Source: Augochlora pura
Taxonomy: Eukaryota > Arthropoda > Insecta > Hymenoptera > Halictidae
Direction: 5' to 3'
NCBI RefSeq assembly: GCF_028453695.1
Contig: NC_135777.1
Location: forward strand, 4,299,286-4,363,285
DNA length: 64,000 nt
The notes beneath the pieces were generated by a model. That model ran no database searches, was not told the DNA's origin, and saw only the letters and a list, made by a program, of their open reading frames with translations. Of the stretch, positions 35,839-48,661 are shown one piece after another. Position 1 is the first letter of the stretch. Every line of letters starts with the position of its first letter. The position numbers were made by a program, and so were the translations under genes.

Positions 35839-38123
35839 TTACTGAATACTGTTCTGTTGACCTATCAACGGAAATATCTGTGTGATCTTGCCGATACCTT
35901 TGGTGCGACCCTCCCTTAGCAATAGACGCATACCAACGTGCAAATATTCCGGATGACTGACGAACCTAAACAGCACGGAGGCTTTGTCATTGGTCTGCAG
36001 ACCTCTGTCCTTCGCGTCCATTATTCCCTTAATGATGCAGGTCTGTCTCACGTTTCCAATGTGCACTGTCGTTTGGAAACCAGAGAATATTGCTGTCGCG
36101 TGATATACTATTAACACCGTCGCCTGTAAAAGTTTATCAGTTAATTCAACCACTGAACATATATAGATTTATATATATATATATAGAATTATTAGTAATT
36201 GATTGCGTGCAATTTACCACTCTGATTCAAGTCAAGAGGTGACACGTACTTGGAAAAAGAGTGTGGCATGTGGCTGGTCCCATAATGAAACGAGAACCAT
36301 CCCTGGTCGCAGGTGTGGCAAGGGAGGACTGCGATTATTAGGTGGTGCTAGCGTTAGACTGGCACTTTGAGACGCCCTTACGAGGCAGCAAGGAGCCTTA
36401 TTGCGATGTAGACTGACGACCTTCACAGGACTGAACTCCCCATCTGGCAGTGGTCCTACCAGTAGTCGAGTGCCGGGAGCGATCGCTCCTTTTACGAGCA
36501 ATCCGCCTAAGACAGGTTCATTCAAACCTGCTACCCTGTAATAAAATAAATAAACTTATTAATTTGCAGTCTTGCAACAGCGTTGAAGCCTTCGTATAAA
36601 CACTGGATACGTACCTAAACGTTTCGTCGATTTGAAATAGACAGGAGTCCGATTCGGAATCCGTGGAGTTCACGTCATGCGGAGACAAATTCTTAATAAA
36701 GTTCGTCAGATGCTCCAGACCCTCCCCAGTGACACAACTGACATTGAACACTGGAATTACGTCCGATTCATAGTTCCAGTTTATGTGGCCATCGTTGTAC
36801 ATTAGTAATTGTTTCGAGTAGCCTTGTGCGCTGATCGCGTTCTCTAATTGCGTTAGAGTTTCTGCAATGTTGCAGAGACCAAGGTCAATTTTGTTTACGA
36901 CTATAAAGATTGGAAGTCCTAGGGTGAGACACAAAGCCATGTGCTCCTGCGACGCTTCATTGATTGGCGGTGCTACGACTAGCATAACATGGTGAGGTGA
37001 ATATCCTGAAAAACAGCGTTCGACATTAATTTGATCAATTGTGAACTTGACCGGTACAGAAATAACATCTGAAATAGCGTACCAGTGAGACCTAGAACCG
37101 TTGTCCTTAAATATTTACGATGCCCCGCGAGATCTATAAACGTCACCACTTTCGAAGCGTGTTCGCATATCTCTTCAGCAGTTGCCATTTCCGCATAATT
37201 TAGTACGTGGCCTTCGTTATCGAACCCTATGATTTCGTGCGAAATCGACGAGGTACGGCCTGTTTTTATTTCATGGAGATGCCGCAGCATATTCAGCCTC
37301 GCTCTTCCTCTTCCATTATCTAACTCACCCTGCGTCAGTACACCTATTATACATTTAGAATGCGTTAGTACTGTCACAGAAGTTTCACCGTTATCGAGTA
37401 GATGAGCAACAATGGCAGAGTAAACACTAAGTATATTTCTCTACCTTAAATGTCCTCTGCTAATCCTCTCACCTAAGAGAGTTGACTTCCCAGCATCCTG
37501 TGCGCCAGTCACAGCGAGTCTTAGATCAACGATACTATCCTGATCTTCTCCATCGCCTTTCCGTAATTTTTTTACCAAAATTTCCGCCACCCGCCTCTCC
37601 TCCCTGTTGTTACTGTGCGCGGATATGTCTTTATTTTTAGAATTGGCAAGCCTTTCGCGTAATATAGTCGTAGTAGCACCTAGTCTAGCTGCCATGTCAT
37701 TTAAAGTCTTCAAGGATGCTTTCATATCGTCTCTTGTTAGACCTGTTAGCCTGCCATTATCTTCCACACCTTAAGTATGGAAAGAATAAAAGATAAATGA
37801 GCCATTCTTATGTATGTATAAGTCGCGAGTATAAATGAATCCATACCAATTTGATAAATAGCCTCTCCATGGCCCTCCCTGAGCCTCCATTTCATCTGAG
37901 TTACTAAGTGCTCAAACCGCTGACTAGATGGATTGATTAATTTCAGTTTATACTCAATGTTGCCTTGTTCCGGCTCTGGGGGCAATCTTTCCTCCTGGTC
38001 ATTGTCGGTGCTGGAATTCTCACCATCCGACATTCCATTTCCTTCGTTCTCAGAGTCATTCCATGTATCCTTCCGCGTGTTCCTGTGGTTGCCTGGATCA
38101 AACAGCTCCAAGAATGACTCCAT
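35839..38123 (-). CDS. GTPBP2: GTP-binding protein 2 (translational GTPase-like)
   Basis: Six exons on the minus strand: 38123-37847, 37769-37473, 37343-37083, 37005-36615, 36535-36250 and 36123-35839. Phases agree, giving 598 residues, the expected size. An acidic start leads into RLPPEPEQGNIEYKLKLINP and FEHLVTQMKWRL, a near match to vertebrate GTPBP2. The G domain contains the P-loop G181-AQDAGKST, VLTQGELDNGRGRARLN with GRTSSISHEIIGFD (switch I), D262-LAGH (G3) and N316-KID (G4). Beta-barrel domains 2 and 3 follow, ending HPEYLHVGMRLLLREG and GIGKIT. In mammals the protein works with Pelota-like ribosome rescue at stalled ribosomes. I chose the ATG at 38123 because a strong acceptor (GGTTTTCCAG) lies two bases upstream. 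An in-frame ATG at 38150 would add nine residues if that intron is not used. Confidence 0.95.
36166..36186. repeat. AT dinucleotide microsatellite
   Basis: A short TA run lies in the last GTPBP2 intron, between exons 5 and 6. Confidence 0.7.
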
Positions 38124-40125
38124 ATCTGGAAAACCAAAATAATGATTCATGTTATTCGTTATTATTAAAATTATTCTCCTTCCCAGTAAGCAGACATGTA
38201 GAAAGGGTTGAACTTATTAGAATGGTCATGACACCAACTGTTTGTTGTGACATAACATTGCATTACACTTTGCTATTATGTCATGTATTACATATAAAAC
38301 ACATCTATACAACCACTCTATCAAATTCACTCAGACTTTTGTTTTACATTTGATTTTTTCTGCTCTATTATTTTCCTCGTCGAAGCACTTAATCGAAAAA
38401 TTGATTAATTAAAGTACGCGTTCCGACGTCCGGCATTCATCGCATTGACCACGATATCACATCGGTAAATAACCTTCGTTATCGTATCTTTAGATCTTCA
38501 CACAATATTACGGTTTGATCAAACTTGAATAACATTCAAAAGCACTAGATACAGTGGAAAATGTTCGAGCGCGCCAAACCCGACGTACATATCGCGTTAC
38601 GTTTCATCAGCTGTATACACACGTAGTGGTGGGACCGACAACCCGCGTGTTATCAAAGTTTGATCTAATACCGAATTGCGTCGAATGAAGCCATTTTTAT
38701 TTGCATTACATCATGATTATTTAGCCTTCCATAATTCGTAATTTGCAATAACAAAACATTCAGTCGAATCTTTAAAATCGTTCGCAAGACTTTGCCTTCT
38801 ATTCGTTAAATTAACAATTATCTGTTGGCATAATCAATTCCTAAGAAAGGTGTATGAAATTGTTGCCATGTTATATGTTAATTCTTTATTGATGTCATTA
38901 TTGTCAAGCATTTTAATTAGATTGTTATTTTATATATACTGTGAACATTATCACGAACAATCTATTCGAAAAGGCTTCCTCAGGTAATAGATTATTATTA
39001 TTATTTAATCCGCTTACTACTTATTTAATATTATCGCATCTGCTCAATAGTTGCGAAGCTGATGACAATAGTTATTAATTTTCGTTATTTTTGGCGGGTA
39101 TCTGTACTTTTCATTGAGCATTCGGTTATCGAGCTTTTTTAGCGTGGTTGATATGTATTACTGTGTTGGTCCCATCACTACCAGCATATTACACCGCGCA
39201 ACACAGGGAAAACAAAGCCGTGCGCAAACAAAGTACATATTCAGATGCAGAAATCCAAATGCATATGGAATATGGGACTACGGTAAAACGCGACTACTTT
39301 CGCAGAATCGATAGTGACTAGGCTCGGAAGGGAATCCATTTGTGCATTTACGAGCATCGATAAATCAGAAGTGACAGCTACGCGACGGCGAAAACATTGG
39401 GCTACGTGACGCGCATTTGGATAAAGTGTTTTAGTCGGAAACGGTTCGAGACTTACTGCATTTTACAGATTGTCGTCCCTGCTGTTGCTCCGCACTACCG
39501 AAAATGAAATTTCGCTCGAGACCTTTGCCGATATTGAATAACACACGCACCTTTCACTTTCCCTCCCGTTTTTTAACGCTCGACCGTGCGCAAATCGGTC
39601 GAGATCAACCCGTTACTGTTACCAGCCTCGCTGTATCATCCCGATCACGAAACCACACGCCACAGACTCAGCTTGCCACAATAGAAAAGCTGCGAAAATA
39701 GTCCTCGAGCTCACCGCCAGGCGTCCGTTATTTTGTGTCCGGTGATTCCAGTTGCTGCTACAAGTGGCACCGATAAACGAACAATTGTTATTTATCTCGA
39801 CCTTATTATATGGCACAAACGTGAAAAATCGAATCTTTATACCGACGAGAATCGACTTTGTACCTTTAAGAAAACTGAAGAAACAATCCGGGGAATTCCT
39901 CCTTTCGTCATGTATCTCTTGAAAATTGATCGCGTTGTTTCGTGTGAGTATCTGAAAGACTATTCGGATGACATTTCTAATGATTGTAACGAACGATTTT
40001 TATTACTCGTTCTTCAATAAAGAATATTTCATTAAATAGTTCGTCTTGAAAGATATCCGCAATGCTGCCATATTGATAGGTCTCGTAAACGCCACCATGT
40101 ATACGCTTAAGGCTGTGTCCTTTAT
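38124..40125. other. GTPBP2 upstream region and intergenic DNA
   Basis: The GTPBP2 promoter and any 5' noncoding exon should lie here. A moderately GC-rich patch at 39.1-39.75 kb has short unrecognised plus-strand frames (65-95 codons). No RNA gene is seen. Confidence 0.45.
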
Positions 40126-40130
40126 GTTCA

Positions 40131-41340
40131 TGACCTGAAAACATTAATTTAGTCACGACTAAGGCATAAACAACTAAGCCAAGGGCAAGGAATTGTTCAG
40201 AAAAATTTTCTGTATCGATATAGTATGAAAAAAGCAAATGAAAATATTGTCAAATGTAATTTATTGCTCTTTGAAGTTTGCTTGACTATTATGCGAAACA
40301 ATTACAATTTGCATTGTTGTCATTTGGTTTTCTAACATTATATCGATGCAGTGGATCCCTCTGAACAATTCTATGGCCTTGGATTAATTTTTGGTGCCCG
40401 ACTTTAGTTATAATCAACGTTTTTCCCTGACTTTTACATTGTACATATGTGGCGCCTCTTGTGGAGGCGCAATGAAGCTTTTTTCGATGTCCGTACAGCG
40501 CCAATTGATCCAGTGGCAAAACACCCAAACTGTTAGCCAAATTGGAATTCATTATTTCTCCGACAGAGGGCACCGCATGTCTAGACTACAAGAAAACATT
40601 ACATCGCCGAAAAACATTAATTATTGCCAAAATAGTGCATGAAAGACTAAACAAAGGACGCAGAACTGTTCAGGGAACTCTGCTACATCTATATCATAAC
40701 AATAACAAACGGCAATATTGTGAAACTCAATTAATTACTCTTTAATATTTGATTAACTATTACTTTAAATAATTGTATTTTGCGTTATTGTTATTTGCTA
40801 TTCTTATACGATCACGATGCAGTATATTCTCCTGAACAATTCTGTCTGCTTGGTTCAGTTATTTATGCCGTAATTTTGCCATAATTAACCATTTTCAGAG
40901 ACCCCTGGGTCTTGACATGTGGCGTCCTCTATCGGAGGAATAGCAAACCTCGAATTTGGCTAACAGTTTGGGCGTTTTGCCACTGGACCAATTGGCGCTG
41001 TACGAGCATCGAAAGAAGCTTCACTGCGCCTCCGCCAGAGGCGCCACATGTCTAAACCGCAAGGTCGTAGAAAAACATTAATTATTGCAAACATAGGACA
41101 TAGCAGACTAAAACCGAGGGTACAGATCTGTTTAGGAGACTCGACTGCATCGATCCAGCACATAAAAACAATTATAAAATGTAAATAATTACATTATAAA
41201 GTTTAATTAAGTATTACGTTAACTGATTACGTTGTACGTTGTTATTAATTGATTCTCTTACACTATATCAATACAGCATGCTCTCCTGGACAGTTAAGTG
41301 TCCTCGGTTTAGCTTTGTAAATTCTGGTTTTATTATTATA
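40131..41340. repeat. 1.2-kb nested palindromic array: three hairpin units and two inverted 138-bp elements
   Basis: The order is H1 - S - H2 - S' - H3. S (40443-40580) and S' (40915-41051) are inverted copies. S contains AGCGCCAATTGATCCAGTGG, and S' carries the inverted CCACTGGACCAATTGGCGCT. Both end in an inverted ACATGTGGCGCCTCT-like repeat. Each H unit is itself a hairpin. H1 arms are at 40171-40224 and 40340-40387, around GAATTGTTCAG and CTGAACAATTC. H2 arms are at 40612-40707 and 40784-40890. H3 arms are at about 41071-41160 and 41255-41335. The whole array is roughly symmetric about 40750. The short open frames within it are by-products. Confidence 0.85.
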
Positions 41341-41800
41341 AATAATTTTAGGTAACTGTACATCGCGTAGTGTAGTGCATATGTACATAGAAAAATCCAC
41401 TAGGCAGTGCTATCTGTTCCATAGATATATTCTCAAGATTCAGCTCGACTTTGACCGTGTTTTCTAACCTAATTCCATTGTTTGCGTTACTAAGCGATAA
41501 CGTTTCCTCATCAAAGCATTATTCATCGCAAATTTGACGAAATGAAATACAATATTCCTTCGCCGAATCGTTCGACATTTGAACGCGGTCACGGCGGCCA
41601 GTGTGGGACGCTTGCATTGTGGCTCCTCCTTTAGGCCAAAGAATTCGTCAGTTCCATGGAAACGCAGGATAACAGTTTCCACGAACGAGATCCCGGCCGT
41701 AGGAATCGCTTGAACAACCTTGTCGCGTCGTCCGTCAATAATACAGACCGTATTATTATTGCTATCTAGCCGATAAACCTAACCTTCGAACTTTGTGATC
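41341..41800. other. Intergenic DNA, no gene seen
   Basis: A 72-codon minus frame (41464-41682) is unrecognised. No repeat structure is seen outside the adjoining palindromic array. Confidence 0.45.
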
Positions 41801-43080
41801 GAATTCATAGGATCGCGGCGACGGGTGTCCGGGGGATCGTGGGATCTCTGTAACCCGCGCATGATCAGACGCGAGCAAATTTTTCTGTGTCAGAAAAATC
41901 CTGTCGCTGCGTGTATGCCTTAAAACGATACGCTGTTATCTGTGAAAGCGTCGCGAAACATAAACAAACGATCGGATCACGGTGTTCCCGAGTTCTTGCG
42001 TGATTTCGATCGTGCCGTCGGCCGAGTCTAGCATGACCGCCCTCAGGATTTGTTTTCCTGCGACCGATCAGTTGTTCCCAGTGCTCGCGAAAATGCGACG
42101 TCGGCTCCACGATCGTGTTTGTTTGACGCGGGATGTTCGTTGCCTGTTCTAAAGACCACGGATTCGAGCTCGCCGATGATATGGAGGAGGACAGGGCCAC
42201 GGTGAGGAACCCACTGTGCCGCGATAAACTTTTATTTACATGTAGCTAAGTCGACGAGTATAAACATGGCCGTCGCACTTTGTGTTGATTACTCGTGTCA
42301 GTTCGAGGCAATCCAGCCGGGCTCAGAATAATGGATGGAACCCGTGCACGACCGATATCCAGGTAAACGATACGTTTCCGGGCTTTGCTGGATCTGTTTC
42401 GGTCACCTTTGCTTGCCCGCTTGTTTCCCCACTTGCTTACATTGATTCAGTGTATCTCGCTGCCTCGGTTGCCCTACACACCTCGCATATATTCCTCTGT
42501 TAATTATCTGGGCTTTTAGTTTCACCGTTGGATCTTTCTCTCTCTCTCGCTTTTTGACGCGCGAAGGTGACTGAACCGCGTACGTCATACGCATTGTTAA
42601 CGCGATCGCGATCATAGCTCAGCTGACTACTATTGACCTATTGGTGTTGCTGTCAGAGCTGGTTTTCGATGCTGTTTTTCTGACAGAATCGCTGGATACA
42701 GTCGATCTGGATCCGCGTTCCGCCGTCGTGATCGTTCGTAGCTGATACGCGATCTTCTTCTCCGCGCTGAATTTTTCGTGGCATTCGGTTTAAATAAGTG
42801 TGCCAGTGATGTTGTATCCGAGTGTCCTCAATTGTGAGTGTTGCATTTTGCAGCAGTGCACACGGCAATCCGTCTCTCTGTGTGATGTGTACGTACGTGT
42901 GTATTTACGTCAGTCGATTGTTGTTTCGACGGGCTACGTATTTTTCCCGAGATATTTGTTGTTTCTCGATAATCCGTTGCATTCGGTAGAATTTCCATCT
43001 GTAGAAACGACGTCGTTTGTTCGTGTGCGTCAACGGCGACGATTTGTTCATAAGTCGTCGATAAATGTTAAATGAATTGT
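41800..43080. promoter_or_regulatory. GC-rich island, candidate promoter and 5' noncoding exon of BTBD7
   Basis: GC and CpG are raised over about 41.8-42.9 kb. This is the only such island upstream of BTBD7, whose first coding exon begins with a splice acceptor, so a noncoding first exon must lie upstream. Frames here (111 codons minus at 41865-42200, 91 codons plus at 42800-43075) are unrecognised. CT-rich (TCTCTCTCTC) sequence lies at about 42538-42550. Assignment to BTBD7 is inference from position. Confidence 0.35.
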
Positions 43081-44588
43081 ATTTGTTTATATATATATGC
43101 ATACACGTATGTGTCAATTTTTTGCTTTGTTCGTTTATGTTTCACTTGAAATTTGTATATATTAGTTGTCAGGACTAGCTGATAGAATTATATTGCATGT
43201 ATTTATAACAGTATATTGTTAATAGATTGTATAGTATGTTAATTATAGCAGTTCTTGTTCAGCAGAGAATGATGCTAGTATCTGTTGTAGTTTACTTCCT
43301 GCTACCTTATAGTTCAATCTTTGCACCCAGTATACATATATTGGATATTAAAGGTCATCTGTGCAATAATAAACACTGATAACAAGAGTATTCTTGGAGT
43401 TTTGTAGGCATTGTTGATTTCATATGTGTTTCTCTCTTCACACTTGCTATTACTTTTCCTCTATTGTTATCCTTGATTTAATTGTAACAGGACATTTTTT
43501 TATTTACTAATTTCTACAGCATTTTTTGTTGTTAACAGCCACAGCATTGTGTTTTTGTAGTAATTGTATTAACTTTTCTATGAAGGGTCCTTTTGTTTTT
43601 AATTGCAGCGTTTGTATATCTCTTGTACTGATTGAAACATTAATTTGAATTGTGCATGATTGTTTTTAGAAGCTTTTTACACGATTTCACAGAAAAGTTA
43701 TTTAAACAATGATTATTATTTCGAACGTTGTCTCGTCTACACCTGTTTGCTGAAAGTTACTTTTAAAAACAGTGTTTACACACGGCTTCTGTGCTGATTA
43801 GATATTTAGATGCATTAATGAAACAGTTTACCCTTAGAATAATGCATTAAGATAATTGTTGTAAGCGGGCGTTTGGACATGTGATGACTTTCAAAAATTT
43901 ATTCCTTTCAAGCTTCGATAATTTCGTCGGATATGGGTGAACAAATTTTCGAGCATTGAGATATCCATTTAAAAGACGCTTCCGAATCAATGCAGAGCAC
44001 TTTCTAGGTAAATATCATACGTTAGCTAACAAAGTGAAAGTTTCAGATGCGATCGACGGCTTTCGTTGTTTTTACGTAAACCACTCGAAGCGCGTGTGGA
44101 AGCTTCTTTAAAAAAAAAAAGAAAAAAAAAACTCCTGAAACACATGCGTTCGAAATCACAGGAAATCAAGTTAATCAACAAAGATTTTACACGAACAATG
44201 AACGTATCGACGAAGGTTTATTTCACAATATAAAAAATGATATGAAATGCAAAAATAATAAGAAATTATTTACCTTATTTTATATTGTACATAAAAGTAT
44301 TATTTATAGAGCATGTTAGTTATTAATTGTTTATTGAACAACGGAGGTTGCACTTTAAAAAAAGCCATTGTTCTTGGCTTTGGTGCTCTGAAGTGTTGAC
44401 ATTGAAAATTATCTACTCTTTGACCACCGTCTTAGAAACCTTTGTGAAGAATGTTTAAAATAATTATTCCAAATGTAATATAAGAAAATTTTCAATGGCA
44501 TGGTTCAAGGTTCACTTGCTGTTAGTAACAGATAAAATAAGTAATCCTCGAGACATGTTTATATTACCCTGGCATATCAATGATTTCA
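43081..44588. other. AT-rich, probable 5' intron of BTBD7
   Basis: No open frame or gene is seen. An A-rich run lies at 44108-44130. The sequence ends in the acceptor TGATTTCAG before the first coding exon. Confidence 0.4.
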
Positions 44589-44740
44589 GGCTGTTGTCTG
44601 GGTGAGCAATGAATGTATTCCGAATTTTGACTCCATGTGTATTGCAACGCAGACGACCAAAGGAGGTACATAATTCCGATAAAAGGGATTGCTGGTTTGT
44701 TAAAAGACGGCGTGGAGATGCTTCCTACATGATACATAGA

Positions 44741-47724
44741 ATGGGTGCTTCTGCATCGTCAAGCATCACCAGTGTAGGTGGAGATTCAGTACAAGCAGCT
44801 AGACTCTCATCTTCTGCTAATCCCGATCAACATGGCATTGCTATCAGGTAGTTAAATATTGACTCTCTACGGTATCTTGTTTGTGCTTTGCATTTTATAG
44901 CCCAATCTTTGCTGATACAGTTCCACATAATTAACCGCAGCTGTTGGTATTCTCAGAATCTTAGCGAACACTTTTTAATACCGAGCCAACAATTGTGACA
45001 AAGAATTCAGTGAGAAAGCCAGGACATCTGTTCCACTTTCAGGGAAAAGAAGAGGAAAATGACGGGGTTCGCGACGTTGCGAAAGAAATTCATTCGAAGA
45101 CGCAGGTCTTCGAAGGCCTGTGATCATGGTAGAATAATCAGAGATTTGGTGTCAACTTGGAGCCACCTGGAGGCGACGGCTCTTCTGGAAGAGTACGAGG
45201 CCTTGGCTGCATTAAAAGACCTTCATGTTCAAGCTGAACTAGCTAGGCCACCAGCAGCAACGTACAAACAAGACTTGTCTATGTTATATGATTACAAACA
45301 CTGCTCTGATGTGGATCTCGTTTACCGTGGAGCGTGTTTTCCCGTTCACAGAGCTCTGCTGTCTGCACGTTGTCCGTATTTTAGGGACTTGTTAGCTGGG
45401 TGTCCAGGTACATAGATACATGATTTGTTTATACAAGTAGCGTCTTTTAAATCGTTGAAACGCTGATAAGTAAAGAAAGAATGTTATACCACGGTTCGTG
45501 TTACGTTTTAGGGTACGGTGCCAGGATATGCTTGGAGCTGAGAACGCCGAACCTCGAGGTTCAAATGTTTTCAGCCCTATTGCGTTACCTCTACACTGGT
45601 GATATTTGCCCTCACGATGCAGCTCTGGAGGCGAATCTTCTGCGGCGTTTAGGGGAAGAATTCGGCACGCCGAACCCGTTGGAACACGATCTCAGATATT
45701 TGCTGGACACCGGTGATTACGCGGACGCTGCACTAGTGTTCACGTCGGACAGTGATTATCAGAGACCAGATAGTGGAAGTTCAGAATACGGATTCCGGCC
45801 AAAGTTAGAACTGCCATGTCATAAAGCGATACTTTCTGCGAGATCTCCGTTCTTCAGGAACTTAATACAAAGACGGACTAGATCGGGGGAAGATCACACA
45901 GAAAGGGCGCTTCATATACCTACTAGAATAGTTTTGGACGAGAGTGTAATTCCCAAACGATATGCCAGAGTATTATTACATGCAGTGTATTTAGATACCG
46001 TTGATTTGTCGTTAATAATGAGAGGTAATGGTTGCGGAAACAGCGCCGGTAGTCTTGGAGAGGTAAATATGTTGCTTACAAATGGCTTCCATTGTACTGT
46101 TCAACAAATATCGTATGTTTCAATAACCAATAGATCACTCGGAACAGTTGCTTCAAAACCTGGGTACAATGCAGAAGAATGGTTCTTACATTCAGATTAT
46201 GTGTCTATTGAATATTGAAACATCGAAAGATGTTGAAATATGTTGGACGGTCATTTAATTTTGGACGTTACGTTATGCAGTGTTTTCGAATAAGGTGATT
46301 CCTAACGATTTCAAAGCCGTGTGGGTTGATTTACTTGTATTTGCGTCCAGGTTCAAGCTCTCACACATACTGGACGTGTTCGACCAAGTCCGTTGGAGGA
46401 AGCAATGGAATTGTACCAAATCGGCAGATTTTTGGAGTTAGATATACTGTCACAGGGTTGTGAAGATCTTATTTTAGAATACCTTACATTGGAATCGCTT
46501 CCAGCTGTACTGAAGTAAATATTGCGAATCGGATCTTTTACTAGTTGCAACCCGAAGTCGTGTTATTTGTACTATCATTTGCCTCGATTTCCAGATGGGG
46601 TAGTCAACCTCACGGATCCGCATGGGTACACCGACAAGCGTTGCATTACCTGAGAGAGGAATTCCAGCCAGTCGCCTCTTCTTCCATCCTCCATCAGTTG
46701 GATCATGCACACTTGGCGAACGTTTTGCAAAGTCATTTTTTGCAAGCTAGCGAGCTTGAAATACTGCAGGCAGTACTCAAGTGGGGGGAACAAGAATTGG
46801 TGCGCCGTATGGAAGACAGAGAGCCTAATTTACTTAGCCATACAGTGCACTCCGTGACAAGAAAGGGGCTGAAGAAAAGGGACCTAAGCGACATAGAATT
46901 ACGAGAGATACTCAGCGAACTTTTACCTCTTGTCAGGATGGATCACATATTACCGCCTAACAGTGAAGCACTGACACAGGTAAGAATTTATAAGTTGCTT
47001 AGTGATACCTTAACAAAAACTTCCTTCTCATATTTATAAAGAACATCCGCGGACTTATTGATTTCACGTGGTTTACAACGGACGTGTTCTTTGTATTTAG
47101 GCTATTAGGAGGGGGTTGGTGTCAACCCCGCCGAGTCACATGATAGGGGATGAAAGGGAGAATCTTCGAATGAACGCTTGGATAAGGGGTGGGAAGAAGA
47201 ATGGATTTTTTGTAAGGCCGAGACTGTTTATGCCGTATTACGAGGAAATAAAGGTAAATGTAAATAAATCAAAATCGTCTCATCGGTATACTAATAACGC
47301 TCTTCATTTTCCGCAGTCTTTAGTTGAGGAACAGATGGTCCAAGAAGCAGATTTAGTGAGATTACGAAGGCCACGGTACGTTGCCGATATTCCCGATGCC
47401 TTGTACATGGTTGACGAGAAACCCAGACCAATAGGCACGGCAGGCGTAGACGTCCTCGCAGCCGCGTTTCCAGGTACTTTAACTGCAACTTTTCAGCGAC
47501 GTCTCTCCCTTAGGAAGAACTTGTTCAGTTTAGGTTTTATTTAAGTTCCAGATTCAGTAACCTTGGCAGCTATGATGAAACGTGAGCAGAAATTGAGGCA
47601 GTCTCCCAGTTGTCAGCGGGCTATCAATTTACCGCTGTCGTCGCGGCACGAGATCAACAGGCAGGTGCGGCTACGTGTTGTGAGGGAGTTCAACTTACCT
47701 GATACGGTGGCGGATCTCCTGGAG
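44741..47724 (+). CDS. BTBD7: BTB/POZ domain-containing protein 7, N-terminal 687 residues (3' exons not found)
   Basis: Eight exons in phase: 44741-44847, 45043-45407, 45512-46062, 46351-46514, 46595-46979, 47101-47253, 47317-47473 and 47546-47724. The protein starts MGASASSS, a plausible N-myristoylation signal comparable to MGANAS in vertebrate BTBD7. TGFATLRKKFIRRR follows, then BTB1 (about 110-200, SDVDLVYRGACFPVHRALLS), BTB2 (about 225-340, CHKAILSARSPFFRNLIQRR) and a BACK-like region (about 345-480, EEAMELYQIGRFLELDILSQ). The similarity continues to VVREFNLPDTVADLLE. The last donor (GAG|GTGAGT) shows that more exons follow, but the C-terminal part (over 400 residues in vertebrates) is not detectable downstream. 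Vertebrate BTBD7 promotes epithelial remodelling and branching, in part by regulating E-cadherin. An in-frame ATG at 44609 could add 44 residues. Confidence 0.93.
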
Positions 47725-48297
47725 GTGAGTACCCTTGCATTTTCTGTGAATAGTTCTAAAGACTTGGGACCACATTAATATTGCTTCGTTTAAAACATTG
47801 TTTAATAATGATATTTTTTTATATCGCATCCATTGATGCCTTAAAAGGTATACGGATTTAGCGAGAAGTGTGCATAGGGCGAATACGATCTTGAAAAAGA
47901 AATTTCTTTGGTACCGAGCTCGCGATTATTAAAACAGATATATACTCTTCCGATGCAAAAAAGCGCATTGTGTAACTATAACGTTGATCGCTGCATTATC
48001 CAAATCAAGAAAAAAAATAGTCTGCTGATTGTTTCAGCGTCGTGTTACATAAAATATAGTCTGCATCTGCCGATGAAAACCCAAATAAGACTTTATTTAC
48101 AATATCTCTATTTCACGTGACCACAAATATGTGCTCGGAAACCGTGATTGCAGCATGAATTCAAAACACGTAATAAGTATGAGATAATAGACTCTGGAAC
48201 ATGCACCTGTGCATTTACATAATCGTATTGGTTACTCAACGATTACACTGTCACGGCGACGTGTGTATTAATACGATATTATTTTTCAAAAATACAT
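47725..48297. other. Start of a BTBD7 intron or 3' flank
   Basis: Reading through the last donor gives a stop at 47778 after 17 further residues, so an alternative short form is possible. The 70-codon plus frame at 47908-48120 does not resemble BTBD7. Confidence 0.35.
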
Positions 48298-48303
48298 TTT
48301 ATT
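48298..48303 (-). terminator. Candidate poly(A) signal of the EcKinase-like gene
   Basis: AATAAA on the minus strand lies about 360 bases after the stop codon at 48662. Other signals may be used. Confidence 0.35.
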
Positions 48304-48661
48304 ATTTACACATTCGCCTCCAGATTCATAACAAGCAATAATATTTGAGAAGCATAAAAATATTTGTGTACATCACTGGTGTATACAACTTGTAAAGCGT
48401 TAAAAAAGTAATTGTTATATTTGGTCTTTTCGTGTAATGCAGCTCTCAGATACGGCGTATTATTTATCCCTAATGTCTTCTATCATATATTTATATACGT
48501 ATATTATATATACACTAGCAGCCACTCATACAAATACAATTTACTATAATATAAAACATGCATTCGTTGTCATCGTATTTGTACTTTAAGTATATCGCGT
48601 ATAAAAATAATCTTGAATAACAACAATTTCTCTAACAACGCAGTAACAATCGAATTCAATA

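Noticed and set aside
40289..41163. Minus-strand frames of 94 and 67 codons sharing similar peptides
   Set aside because: The similarity comes from the inverted repeat units of the palindromic array, not from a coding gene family.
41865..42200. 111-codon ATG-initiated minus frame in the GC island upstream of BTBD7
   Set aside because: It is rich in Arg, Thr and Ser with no domain. I could not find exons to join it to, and GC content explains the open frame.
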